From the NCBI GenBank assembly GCA_002371715.1, contig DFGF01000054.1, positions 1 through 8,656 of the forward strand: 8,656 nucleotides of DNA, in the 5' to 3' direction. Below are positions 1 through 6,421 of the stretch, in pieces; within the stretch, counting starts at the first letter, position 1; the number at the start of each line of letters is the position of its first letter. A program made the translations under genes and the position numbers. The stretch is from Prevotella sp. UBA3757. GTDB taxonomy: Bacteria; Bacteroidota; Bacteroidia; Bacteroidales; Bacteroidaceae. Under the pieces are notes generated by a model. That model was not told the DNA's origin, did not search any database, and was given only the letters and a program-made list of their open reading frames with translations.

Positions 1-21
1 AATTTTGTCGTCGGTAATCAT
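1..21 (-). CDS. 5' end of a truncated minus-strand gene, function unknown
   Basis: Read on the minus strand, an ATG at 21-19 opens a frame of seven codons (M-I-T-D-D-K-I) that runs off the left edge without a stop. The DNA upstream of it is AT-rich and contains Bacteroidetes-type promoter motifs facing this way, as expected for a gene start divergent from porD. Seven residues are too few to assign a family, and the gene itself is an inference from context. It could be a chance ATG. Confidence 0.5.
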
Positions 22-67
22 GAGTGTATTCTTTTGTTTTACTTTATAAGTGATTGGAATTCAGATA

Positions 68-98
68 TAAAGGTACAAAAAATATCTCAGATTACCAA
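68..98 (-). promoter_or_regulatory. Candidate promoter for the left-edge gene (proximal)
   Basis: On the minus strand the box TACCTTTA (75-68) is preceded, 20 bp upstream, by GTTG (99-96, three of four matches to the -33 TTTG). This approximates the Bacteroidetes sigma-ABfr promoter (TTTG / TAnnTTTG). Transcription would start around 60-64, giving a leader of about 40 nt before the ATG at 21. Both boxes are imperfect, so this is a weaker candidate than the other promoters called here. Confidence 0.33.
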
Positions 99-156
99 CT
101 TTTTATGCAACTTTCTTATCCCGAACTGACGTAGTACATTGCATTGATTTCGGGTG

Positions 157-185
157 CAAAGATAAACATTATTTTCAAATACAAA
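157..185 (-). promoter_or_regulatory. Candidate promoter for the left-edge gene (distal)
   Basis: The minus strand reads TATCTTTGCA at 164-155, a perfect TAnnTTTG -7 box with the same TTTGCA continuation as the porD and gldB promoters. The nearest TTTG (185-182) gives a spacer of only 17 bp, shorter than the usual 19-21, so the -33 element is doubtful. If used, it would give a leader of roughly 130 nt. Confidence 0.4.
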
Positions 186-262
186 GAATAAATAGCAAAA
201 AAAGTAATAATGTCGGTGTTTTAAATAGTAATACGCCATCGCCTTAAAAACTATGCCAACGA

Positions 263-294
263 TTTGGTGGGTTCAGTTTTTTTGTCTACCTTTG
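263..294 (+). promoter_or_regulatory. Bacteroidetes-type promoter of porD
   Basis: TTTG (263-266), a 20-bp spacer and TACCTTTG (287-294) match the Bacteroidetes consensus of -33 TTTG and -7 TAnnTTTG with its usual spacing. Transcription should start near 299-302, only about 10-13 nt before the ATG at 312. This argues against the in-frame TTG at 264 as a start codon, because it lies inside the -33 box. The promoter probably drives porD and, by read-through, recN and the gene after it. Confidence 0.75.
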
Positions 295-311
295 CAACGA
301 TTTTGAGCATT

Positions 312-1235
312 ATGACTATGATACGATACAGATTACGGAGGGCTGGCCTGACGTTAGCACTGCTGCTGGGCATGCTGACAGCCGCGACGGCCCAGGAGCT
401 GCAGGTGAAAATCAATATCAATACGCAGCAGGTGGGCACGTCGGACAAGAGCGTGTTTGAGAACCTGCAGCAGACGCTGGAGCAGTGGATGAACGACCGC
501 CAGTGGACCGACCTGCAGTTTCAGCAGAACGAGCGCATCACCGTCAACTTCAACCTGACGGTGACGAAGTATGACAAGGCCAACAACCGCATCTCGTGTA
601 CGGCAATGATTCAGGCCAACCGCCCCGTGTATAACTCGTCCTATACGTCGACGCTGTATAACAACAGGGACGCCGACTTCAACTTCGACTTCGCACAGTT
701 CGACCAACTGAACTACAACGACGAGACGATAGACAACCAGCTGACGGCACTGATGGCCTACTATGCCTACCTGATTATCGGACTGGACCTCGACTCCTTC
801 TCGCCCTTGGGCGGTACGGACGTGCTGCAGCGGTGCATGCAGCTGACTAACAATGCCCAGGACTTGGGCTTTACGGGCTGGAAGGCTTTCGAGAACTCGC
901 GCAACCGCTTTGCCATCATCAACGACTATCTGGACGAGGCCATGAAGCCCTTCCGCCAGTTGCAGTATGACTACTACCGCAAGGGGCTGGACGAAATGGC
1001 CCAGAATGCCGAGCGCGGGCGCGGCAACGTGACCGAGGCGCTGCAGCAGCTGAAGAAGGCCCACGAGGAGAAACCCCTGTCGCTGTTGCCACAGATATGG
1101 ACGGACTACAAGCGCGACGAACTGGCCAATATCTATAAAGGTAAGGGTACGCAGAAGGAGAAGGAGCAGGTGTACGACCTGCTGTTCAACCTGAATGCTG
1201 CCCAGAGTAATGCGTGGAACAAAATCAAAGAGTGA
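312..1235 (+). CDS. porD: PorD/DUF4835 family exported protein, linked to type IX secretion
   Basis: This 307-residue protein matches DUF4835, which is currently named type IX secretion protein PorD; its biochemical role is not settled. A signal peptide is clear: basic n-region (RYRLRR), hydrophobic core at about residues 11-22, and ATA-Q cleavage near residue 27, so the product should be periplasmic or envelope-associated. Family landmarks are the mature start Q-E-L-x-V-x-I-N-I-N, the RPVYNSSY block (104-111), GLDLDSFSPLGG (157-168), the GW/NRF segment, and YDYYRKGLD. It has no catalytic motif that I recognise. I chose ATG 312, although ATG 318 would also fit, because a TTG start at 264 would lie inside the promoter. 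As is common in Bacteroidales, recN follows downstream, 118 bp away. I am sure of the family and less sure that this organism runs a working type IX secretion system. Confidence 0.85.
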   Translation: MTMIRYRLRRAGLTLALLLGMLTAATAQELQVKININTQQVGTSDKSVFENLQQTLEQWMNDRQWTDLQFQQNERITVNFNLTVTKYDKANNRISCTAMIQANRPVYNSSYTSTLYNNRDADFNFDFAQFDQLNYNDETIDNQLTALMAYYAYLIIGLDLDSFSPLGGTDVLQRCMQLTNNAQDLGFTGWKAFENSRNRFAIINDYLDEAMKPFRQLQYDYYRKGLDEMAQNAERGRGNVTEALQQLKKAHEEKPLSLLPQIWTDYKRDELANIYKGKGTQKEKEQVYDLLFNLNAAQSNAWNKIKE

Positions 1236-1248
1236 GCGCACTCGTTCT

Positions 1249-1290
1249 TTGAAAGTTGAAAGTTGAAAGTTGAGAGTTGAGAGTTGACAG
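1249..1290 (+). repeat. Heptanucleotide tract, six TTGARAG-type units
   Basis: Six contiguous 7-bp units lie between porD and recN: TTGAAAG three times, TTGAGAG twice and TTGACAG once. The tract begins 14 bp after the porD stop. Each unit contains TGA, so three successive units close all three plus-strand frames, while the complementary strand stays open and produces spurious Leu/Ser/Asn-rich reading frames. I recall such tracts as common between Bacteroidales genes, with no established function. Confidence 0.9.
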
Positions 1291-1317
1291 TTCTCTCCAA
1301 GAGAGTGTGGCGTTGCA

Positions 1318-1353
1318 ATGAGAGTTGAGAAATTGAGAAAATGAGAAATTGAT
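1318..1353 (+). repeat. Degenerate TGAGA-rich tract directly before recN
   Basis: Five loosely repeated units of the form TGAGAG, TTGAGAAA, TTGAGAAAA, TGAGAAA and TTGAT fill the 36 bp up to the recN ATG. It appears to be a diverged continuation of the 1249-1290 heptamer tract after a 27-bp interruption. It leaves an A/G-rich leader with little capacity for structure before recN and no well-placed Shine-Dalgarno, as is normal in Bacteroidetes. Confidence 0.7.
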
Positions 1354-3033
1354 ATGATAAGAAAGCTTTTTATCAAGAACTATGCGCTGATAGACCATTT
1401 GGATATCGAACTGCATCCGGGCTTCTCGGTGGTGACGGGTGAGACGGGTGCGGGCAAGAGCATCATCCTGGGAGCTATCGGCCTGCTGTTAGGTCAGCGT
1501 GCCGACTCGAAGAGCATCAAGGCCGGAGCCGACAAATGCGTGATAGAGGCGCATTTCGATCTGTCGCGCTACAAGATGCAGGATTTTTTTGACGACAACG
1601 GGATAGAACGCGACGACGAGGACACCATCATCCGCCGCGAACTGACAGCGGCAGGCAAGAGCCGTGCCTTCATCAACGACACGCCCGTCAGCCTGGCCCT
1701 GCTGAAGGAACTGGGCGAACAGCTGGTTGACGTTCACTCGCAGCACCAGAACCTGCTGCTCGAACATCATGACTTCCAGCTGAGCGTGGTTGACATCATT
1801 GCAAAGGACAACCGTCAGCTGACCGCTTATCAGCAGACCTACGGTCAGCTGCGTGACGTTCAGGGCCAGTTGCAGCAGTTGCGTGACGACATAGAACGCA
1901 ACCGGCAGAGCCTGGATTTCCTGCAATTCCAGTACGACGAACTGGAGAATGCACGACTCTCTGAGGGCGAGCAGGAGGAACTGGAACAGCAGAGCGAGAC
2001 GATGGAGCACGCCGAGGACATCAAGACGGCCCTCTTCGAAGCCAGCAGTGCGCTGGACGGTCAGAGCGGCGGCCATGATGAGCCGGGAGCCATCAGCCAG
2101 ACACGGCTGGCACAGACGGCGTTGGGCAACATCAGCCAGGTGATGCCGACGACGGCTGAACTGGCCGAAAGGCTGGAGCAGTGCCGTATAGAACTGAAGG
2201 ACATAGCCGAAGAGGTGGGCGCGCTGCTGGACCATGCGGACTTTGACCCGGCAGAACTGGATCGTATCCACGCCCGTCTGGACCGCATCTACGAACTGGA
2301 GAAGAAATACCATGTGGAAACGGTGTCAGAACTCATCAGCCAGCGCGACGAGCTGAAACGAAAACTGGGTGCCATCGTGAACTCCGACGAGGCACTGGCC
2401 GAACTGGAGGGCAAGTGCCGCCAGCTGACGGAGTCATGCCGGCAGCAGGCCGACGAACTGACAGCCGTGCGCCAGCAGGCTGCCCGCCAGATAGAACAGG
2501 AACTCCGGCAGCGGCTGGTGCCGCTGGGCATGCCTAACGTGCGCTTCGAGGTGAGCGTGAGCCGGGGCGAGCTTGGCAAGAGCGGACAGGACCAGGTGGC
2601 ATTCCTCTTCTCGGCCAATACGTCGACGCCGCTGCAGCCTGTGGCTCAGGTGGCGTCGGGTGGTGAGATTGCCCGTGTTATGCTGTCGCTGAAAGCCATG
2701 ATTAGCGGTGCCGTGAAGTTGCCTACCATCATCTTCGACGAGATAGACACGGGCGTCAGCGGCAAGATAGCCGAGAAGATGGCCGACATCATGCAGGAGA
2801 TGGGACAACGCGAACGTCAGGTCATCTCCATCACCCATCTGCCCCAGATAGCCTCGAAGGGCAGTCACCACTACCGTGTGTCGAAGTCTGAAACCGAGCA
2901 GGGCACCATCAGCCACATGCAGGAGCTGACAGCCGACGAGCGCATCAGCGAGATAGCCCAGATGCTGAGTGGCAGCGACGTTACGGAAGCAGCCATCGCT
3001 AACGCGAAACAACTTTTGAAAGTTGAGAGTTGA
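1354..3033 (+). CDS. recN: DNA repair protein RecN
   Basis: RecN is a cytoplasmic SMC-like ATPase that acts in RecA-dependent repair of double-strand breaks. The 559 residues are close to the usual length (about 550). An N-terminal ATPase half carries Walker A GETGAGKS (29-36). A long Glu/Gln/Leu-rich coiled-coil stretch spans about 150-385. The C-terminal half carries the ABC signature SGGE (435-438), Walker B TIIFDEID (458-465) and a switch histidine in ITHLPQIA (H495). All catalytic motifs are intact. The ATG at 1354 gives the canonical MIRKLFIKNYALI start. The gene is probably cotranscribed with porD, since I see no good promoter in the 118-bp gap. An oddity is that the last residues (L-K-V-E-S) and the stop codon are encoded by the TTGARAG heptamer tract, so the native C terminus seems to have been overwritten beyond AKQL. 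This tail lies outside the ATPase motifs and is unlikely to matter for activity. Confidence 0.97.
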   Translation: MIRKLFIKNYALIDHLDIELHPGFSVVTGETGAGKSIILGAIGLLLGQRADSKSIKAGADKCVIEAHFDLSRYKMQDFFDDNGIERDDEDTIIRRELTAAGKSRAFINDTPVSLALLKELGEQLVDVHSQHQNLLLEHHDFQLSVVDIIAKDNRQLTAYQQTYGQLRDVQGQLQQLRDDIERNRQSLDFLQFQYDELENARLSEGEQEELEQQSETMEHAEDIKTALFEASSALDGQSGGHDEPGAISQTRLAQTALGNISQVMPTTAELAERLEQCRIELKDIAEEVGALLDHADFDPAELDRIHARLDRIYELEKKYHVETVSELISQRDELKRKLGAIVNSDEALAELEGKCRQLTESCRQQADELTAVRQQAARQIEQELRQRLVPLGMPNVRFEVSVSRGELGKSGQDQVAFLFSANTSTPLQPVAQVASGGEIARVMLSLKAMISGAVKLPTIIFDEIDTGVSGKIAEKMADIMQEMGQRERQVISITHLPQIASKGSHHYRVSKSETEQGTISHMQELTADERISEIAQMLSGSDVTEAAIANAKQLLKVES

Positions 3034-3079
3034 AAGTTGAGAGTTGAAAGTTGAGAGTTGAAAGTTGAGAAATTGAGAG
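3016..3079 (+). repeat. Heptanucleotide array with a 14-bp super-period, spanning the recN 3' end
   Basis: The units TTGAAAG and TTGAGAG alternate strictly through 3016-3064, followed by TTGAGAAA (3065-3072) and TTGAGAG (3073-3079). This is nine units in 64 bp, and the ATG at 3080 follows the last base directly. The first 18 bp are coding: the recN frame enters the array and stops at the TGA of the third unit (3031-3033), the first in frame. The remainder is the whole recN-to-next-gene spacer. The alternation suggests duplication of a 14-bp unit rather than single heptamers. Confidence 0.93.
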
Positions 3080-4798
3080 ATGAATCATATTAAGGAATAT
3101 ATCAGGAGACAGGGAACAGGATTGGGAATGAGGTGCGCAGCATTTCTCATTCTCTCATTGTCGCCATCCCTTCATCTTCTTGCCCAGTCATGGGCTAAAA
3201 AGGCCGCTCAGGCGGTGTTTACGCTGAAGACGTTCGATGGCAACAATCAGTTGATGGCCAGCAGCAACGGTTTTTTCGTCGGTAGCGACGGCGAGGCCGT
3301 CAGCAGCTATCAGCCCTTCAAGGGTGCCCAGCGGGCTGTGGTCATTGACGTGCAGGGCAAGGAATGGCCCGTGGAGTGCATCATCGGCGCCAATGACATG
3401 TACGACGTAGCCAAATTCAAGGTCGACGTCAAAAAGCCGCAGGCGCTGACCGTTGCCCAGGCGAAGGCCGGGAAGGGCGCAGTGGCGTGGCTGCTGCCTT
3501 ACAGCGTCAAGAAGGTGCCAGACTGCAAGCAGGGCACAGTGGCCGAAGCCGAAGTCTTCCAGACTGACTACGCCTACTATACGCTCGACATGACGGCGGA
3601 CGAGCGGCAGGCGGGCTGCCCCGTGATGAACGACGAGGGGGAGGTGATAGGTATTCTCCAGCCCTCGGCCGACGGCCAGGCTGGGAAGAGCTATGCCGTG
3701 AGCGTGCTGTTTGCCAGCACGATGCAGATGAGCGGGCTTGGCATGAATGCTCCGGCCATGAAGGCCACCGGCATCAAGAAAGCATTGCCCGACGATATTG
3801 AACAGGCGCAGCTGGCTATGTTTATGGCGGCATCGGCTATGGACTCGCTGCAGTATATAGATTTCCTGGAAAGGTTTATACGTAAGTTCCCGCAGCATCC
3901 CGACGGCTATGTCAACCGTGCCCGCAACCTGGCTTCGGCCACTCAGTTTGCTGAGGCCGAGAAGAATATGGAGCAAGCATTGAAGGTGGCCGACAAGAAG
4001 GACGACGTCCACTATCAGTATGCCGCCCTTATCCTGCAGCACCGTATGCTACAGTCGAAGACTCCCTACGGGCCATGGACGTTGGAGCGTGCCCTGCAGG
4101 AGTCGCAGGCGGCTTACGAGGCCAGCCCCATGCCTGTCTATCTGCAGCAGCAAGCCCAGATACACTATGCCCTTCAGCACTATGATGAGGCTTTCCAGCT
4201 TTATCAGCAGCTGACCAAGAGCGACCTGCGCAGTGCCGAGGTGTTCTATGCCGCAGCGCAGTGCCGGTTGGCACAGGGTGACCAGTCAGGGGCCATCGCC
4301 CAGCTGGACAGTGCCGTCAATACTTTCTCGCGACCGTATCTTCGTGCTGTGGCACCCTACCTGATGGCGCGTGGCCGGCTGTTAGACCAGGCAGGCAAGC
4401 ATCGCCAGGCCGTCAGTGACTTTAATGAATATGAGAAACTCATGACCGGACAGCTGACGGCTGAATTCTACTACCTGCGCGAGCAGTCGGAATTTGCCGG
4501 TCACCTGTATCAGCAGGCCATCGACGACATCCAGAAAGCCATCGAAATGGCTCCTCAGGATCCCGTCTACCATGCCGAGAAGGCTTCGGTAGAGCTGCGT
4601 GTCGGCCGTTACGACGAAGCCTTGGTGGCAGCCCGCGAAGCCGTCCGCCTGGCTCCCGACCAGGCCGACGGACACCTGCTGTTAGGATTGGGCCTCTGTG
4701 TGAAGGGACAGAAGACGGAAGGGCTGGCCAGTCTGCAGAAAGCAAAAGAACTGGGCCATGAGCAGGCCCAGTCACTGATAGAGAAGTATTCGAAATAA
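3080..4798 (+). CDS. Exported protein with degenerate trypsin-like domain and C-terminal TPRs
   Basis: The protein has 572 residues. A signal peptide (basic residues, hydrophobic core about 19-33, cleavage near LLAQ-S at 36) sends it to the periplasm. Residues about 42-215 read as an S1C/HtrA-like fold: N-G-F-F-V-G-S-D-G (63-71) matches the GSGFIIxxDG strand, and NDMYDVAKFKV keeps the Asp (D109). The catalytic His position is Gln78 (V-S-S-Y-Q where HtrA has V-T-N-N-H), and the nucleophile motif GNSGGPV reads RQAGCPV, putting Ala178 in place of Ser. It is therefore probably a pseudoprotease. Residues about 265-560 hold five to seven TPR-like helical hairpins, clearest at 354-385, 466-490, 493-525 and 527-558, suggesting a protein-binding scaffold. 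ATG 3080 abuts the heptamer array; ATG 3128 (residue 17) would also give a good signal peptide. It sits 46 bp after recN, probably in the same transcript. The partner and pathway are unknown. Confidence 0.85.
   Translation: MNHIKEYIRRQGTGLGMRCAAFLILSLSPSLHLLAQSWAKKAAQAVFTLKTFDGNNQLMASSNGFFVGSDGEAVSSYQPFKGAQRAVVIDVQGKEWPVECIIGANDMYDVAKFKVDVKKPQALTVAQAKAGKGAVAWLLPYSVKKVPDCKQGTVAEAEVFQTDYAYYTLDMTADERQAGCPVMNDEGEVIGILQPSADGQAGKSYAVSVLFASTMQMSGLGMNAPAMKATGIKKALPDDIEQAQLAMFMAASAMDSLQYIDFLERFIRKFPQHPDGYVNRARNLASATQFAEAEKNMEQALKVADKKDDVHYQYAALILQHRMLQSKTPYGPWTLERALQESQAAYEASPMPVYLQQQAQIHYALQHYDEAFQLYQQLTKSDLRSAEVFYAAAQCRLAQGDQSGAIAQLDSAVNTFSRPYLRAVAPYLMARGRLLDQAGKHRQAVSDFNEYEKLMTGQLTAEFYYLREQSEFAGHLYQQAIDDIQKAIEMAPQDPVYHAEKASVELRVGRYDEALVAAREAVRLAPDQADGHLLLGLGLCVKGQKTEGLASLQKAKELGHEQAQSLIEKYSK
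3141..3159 (-). repeat. Opposite-orientation TGAGA-type tract inside a signal-peptide coding region
   Basis: The complement of this stretch reads AATGAGAGAATGAGAAATG and shares a 10-base run (AATGAGAAAT) with the tract before recN (1340-1349). In the sense direction it encodes A-F-L-I-L-S-L, part of the hydrophobic core of the signal peptide of the gene at 3080. Its bases 3142-3149 are also complementary to 3066-3073 in the array just upstream of the start codon. Confidence 0.5.
4750..4772 (-). terminator. Putative terminator of dnaB inside the convergent TPR gene
   Basis: ACTGGGCC (4750-4757) and GGCCCAGT (4765-4772) form a perfect 8-bp GC-rich stem with a 7-nt loop. Read on the minus strand, the stem starts about 34 nt after the dnaB stop and is followed at once by TTCTTTTGCTTTC, a T-rich though interrupted tail typical of an intrinsic terminator. 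In the plus direction no T tract follows, so it should act on dnaB transcripts only. It lies within codons near the end of the TPR gene, so it could be a chance palindrome. Confidence 0.5.
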
Positions 4799-4806
4799 GT
4801 ATATTA

Positions 4807-6360
4807 CTAAAACGGTGCAGAGCCTGGTTGCTCGGCAAAGGGCTCTCCGGCAAATGGCGACTCACCCCCCAGGGGTTGGGCGCCATTAACTTTGCTGCCC
4901 AATATCTCGCCGCCGTTATCGTTCTGGGCGTGTCCCAGGCGGCGGTCCTCGGGATTCTCGAAACGCGTAAATTCACCACGGAACGTGAGCAGCACGTCGC
5001 CCGTAGCACCCTTACGGTGCTTGGCAATGATAATCTGTGCCATGCCACGCAGGTCGCGCCCGTTGTCGTCCTGATAGATGTGGTAGTACTCCGGGCGGTG
5101 AACGAACAGCACCATGTCGGCATCCTGCTCGATGGCACCCGATTCGCGCAGGTCAGAGAGTTGCGGGCGCTTGCCTTCCAGGCCCTCGCGGCTCTCCACG
5201 CCACGGTTCAGCTGCGAGAGGGCCAGAATGGGGATGTCAAGCTCCTTGGCCAGTCCTTTCAGCGAACGCGAGATGACCGACACCTCCTCCTGGCGTGACG
5301 AGAAGCGCATGCCGTTGGCATTCATCAGCTGCAGATAGTCAATCATGATAATCTTCACGCCGTGCTCACGTACCAGTCGGCGCGCCTTGGTGCGTAACTC
5401 AAAAACCGAGAGGCCCGGCGTGTCGTCAACGTACAGTGGCGCACCCAGCAGGTCGTTGACGCGTTTGTCCAGACGGTCCCATTCGTCGGGCTTCAGTTGT
5501 CCGTTAAGTATCGTGGAGCCTTGTATCTCGCAGGCGTTGGAAATCAGACGGTTCACCAACTGCACGTTCGACATTTCGAGCGAGAAGAAAGCCATGGGTA
5601 CCTTGTAGTCGGCGGCAATGTTCTTAGCCATTGACAGGGCAAACGACGTCTTACCCATGGCCGGACGACCGGCAATGATGACGAGGTCGGACGACTGCCA
5701 TCCCGACGTGATGTCGTCAAGTTTGTTGTAGCCCGTAGGTACACCCGTCAGACCGTCCTTGTTGGCTGCTGCCTTCTGGATGACGTCGATGGCGTTCTTG
5801 ATGACGGGGTCTATCTGGGTGTAGTCCTTCTTCATGTTGCGCTGTCCCAGCTCAAACAGGCTGCCCTCAGCCTCCTGCATCAGGTCGTCGACATCGATGG
5901 TCTCGTCGAAGGCCTTGGTCTCAATGTTGCCGGCAAAGGAGATGAGCTGGCGGGCCAGCGACTTCTGGGCAATAATGCGCGCATGATACTCAATATTGGC
6001 TGACGAGGCCACACGGCTCGACAGCTCCGCTATGTAGCCCGGACCGCCCACGTCCTCCAGATCGCCCTGACGAGCCAGCTGCTCGGTCACCGTCAGCACA
6101 TCGACAGGGTTCTCGTGCATCGACAGTTCCAAGATGGCACTGAAGACTTTCTGGTTGCGCGGCTCGTAGAAACTTTCTGGGCGCAGCATTTCCGACACCA
6201 CGGCATAGGCGTCTTTGTCAATCATCAGTGCTCCCAGCACGGCACGCTCTATCTCTGTGGCCTGTGGCTGCACGTGGGCGTAGGTGTTGTCTACCTGTTG
6301 TGACCTGCGGCGGCGCTGACCGCCGCCTGTTCCGGTTGAATTGTTTGATGGCTCTGGCAT
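4807..6360 (-). CDS. dnaB: Replicative DNA helicase DnaB
   Basis: DnaB is the hexameric ATP-driven 5'-3' helicase of the replication fork. The 517-residue protein has a low-complexity Gly/Arg-rich lead (1-30), the N-terminal primase-interacting domain (about 34-135), a linker, and a RecA-like motor (about 205-470). Motor motifs are Walker A GRPAMGKT (231-238), FFSLEM (258-263), Walker B KIIMIDYLQLM (336-346), LSQLNRGVE (381-389) and the SGAIEQDADMVLFVHR block (407-422). The tail from about 470 is acidic and Gly/Pro-rich and is probably disordered. No intein interrupts the motor. The ATG at 6360-6358 lies just downstream of a strong promoter, so the gene need not depend on gldB 61 bp upstream. 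Its TAG stop is 8 bp from the stop of the convergent gene. Assignment is secure. Confidence 0.98.
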   Translation of the reverse strand: MPEPSNNSTGTGGGQRRRRSQQVDNTYAHVQPQATEIERAVLGALMIDKDAYAVVSEMLRPESFYEPRNQKVFSAILELSMHENPVDVLTVTEQLARQGDLEDVGGPGYIAELSSRVASSANIEYHARIIAQKSLARQLISFAGNIETKAFDETIDVDDLMQEAEGSLFELGQRNMKKDYTQIDPVIKNAIDVIQKAAANKDGLTGVPTGYNKLDDITSGWQSSDLVIIAGRPAMGKTSFALSMAKNIAADYKVPMAFFSLEMSNVQLVNRLISNACEIQGSTILNGQLKPDEWDRLDKRVNDLLGAPLYVDDTPGLSVFELRTKARRLVREHGVKIIMIDYLQLMNANGMRFSSRQEEVSVISRSLKGLAKELDIPILALSQLNRGVESREGLEGKRPQLSDLRESGAIEQDADMVLFVHRPEYYHIYQDDNGRDLRGMAQIIIAKHRKGATGDVLLTFRGEFTRFENPEDRRLGHAQNDNGGEILGSKVNGAQPLGGESPFAGEPFAEQPGSAPF

Positions 6361-6381
6361 TGTATTTTTCGTTTTGGGCTA

Positions 6382-6413
6382 CAAAGGTAGTGCAAATCGG
6401 GCGAAATGCCAAA
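6382..6413 (-). promoter_or_regulatory. Bacteroidetes-type promoter of dnaB
   Basis: On the minus strand TTTG (6413-6410), a 20-bp spacer and TACCTTTG (6389-6382) reproduce exactly the boxes and spacing of the porD promoter. Transcription should start around 6374-6378, leaving a leader of about 15 nt before the dnaB ATG at 6360. The promoter fills most of the 61-bp gap after the gldB stop. Confidence 0.78.
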
Positions 6414-6421
6414 CGAAAAAG

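Noticed and set aside
264..311. TTG start extending porD by 16 residues
   Set aside because: The TTG lies in the -33 box and the added residues would be encoded upstream of the predicted transcription start; the ATG at 312 gives a normal signal peptide.
354..1376. Long open frame on the minus strand opposite porD (340 codons)
   Set aside because: It mirrors the porD codons, its N-terminal part is translated from the heptamer tract (Leu/Ser/Asn/Gln repeats), and it resembles no protein family; porD has a promoter, signal peptide and family motifs.
1489..2313. 274-codon minus-strand frame inside recN
   Set aside because: Shadow of a GC-rich gene; recN is intact and recognisable throughout on the other strand.
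3016..3079. CRISPR array
   Set aside because: Units are 7 bp and contiguous with no spacers, and no cas gene is nearby; it is a tandem repeat.
4819..4846. Terminator for the TPR gene: AGAGCC/GGCTCT inverted repeat just past its stop
   Set aside because: Only a 6-bp stem with a 16-nt loop and no T tract on the plus strand; it lies inside dnaB codons and is not convincing.
4440..5204. 254-codon minus-strand frame spanning the ends of dnaB and the TPR gene
   Set aside because: Arg/Pro/Ser-rich translation typical of an out-of-frame reading; it overlaps two well-supported genes in different frames and lacks family motifs.
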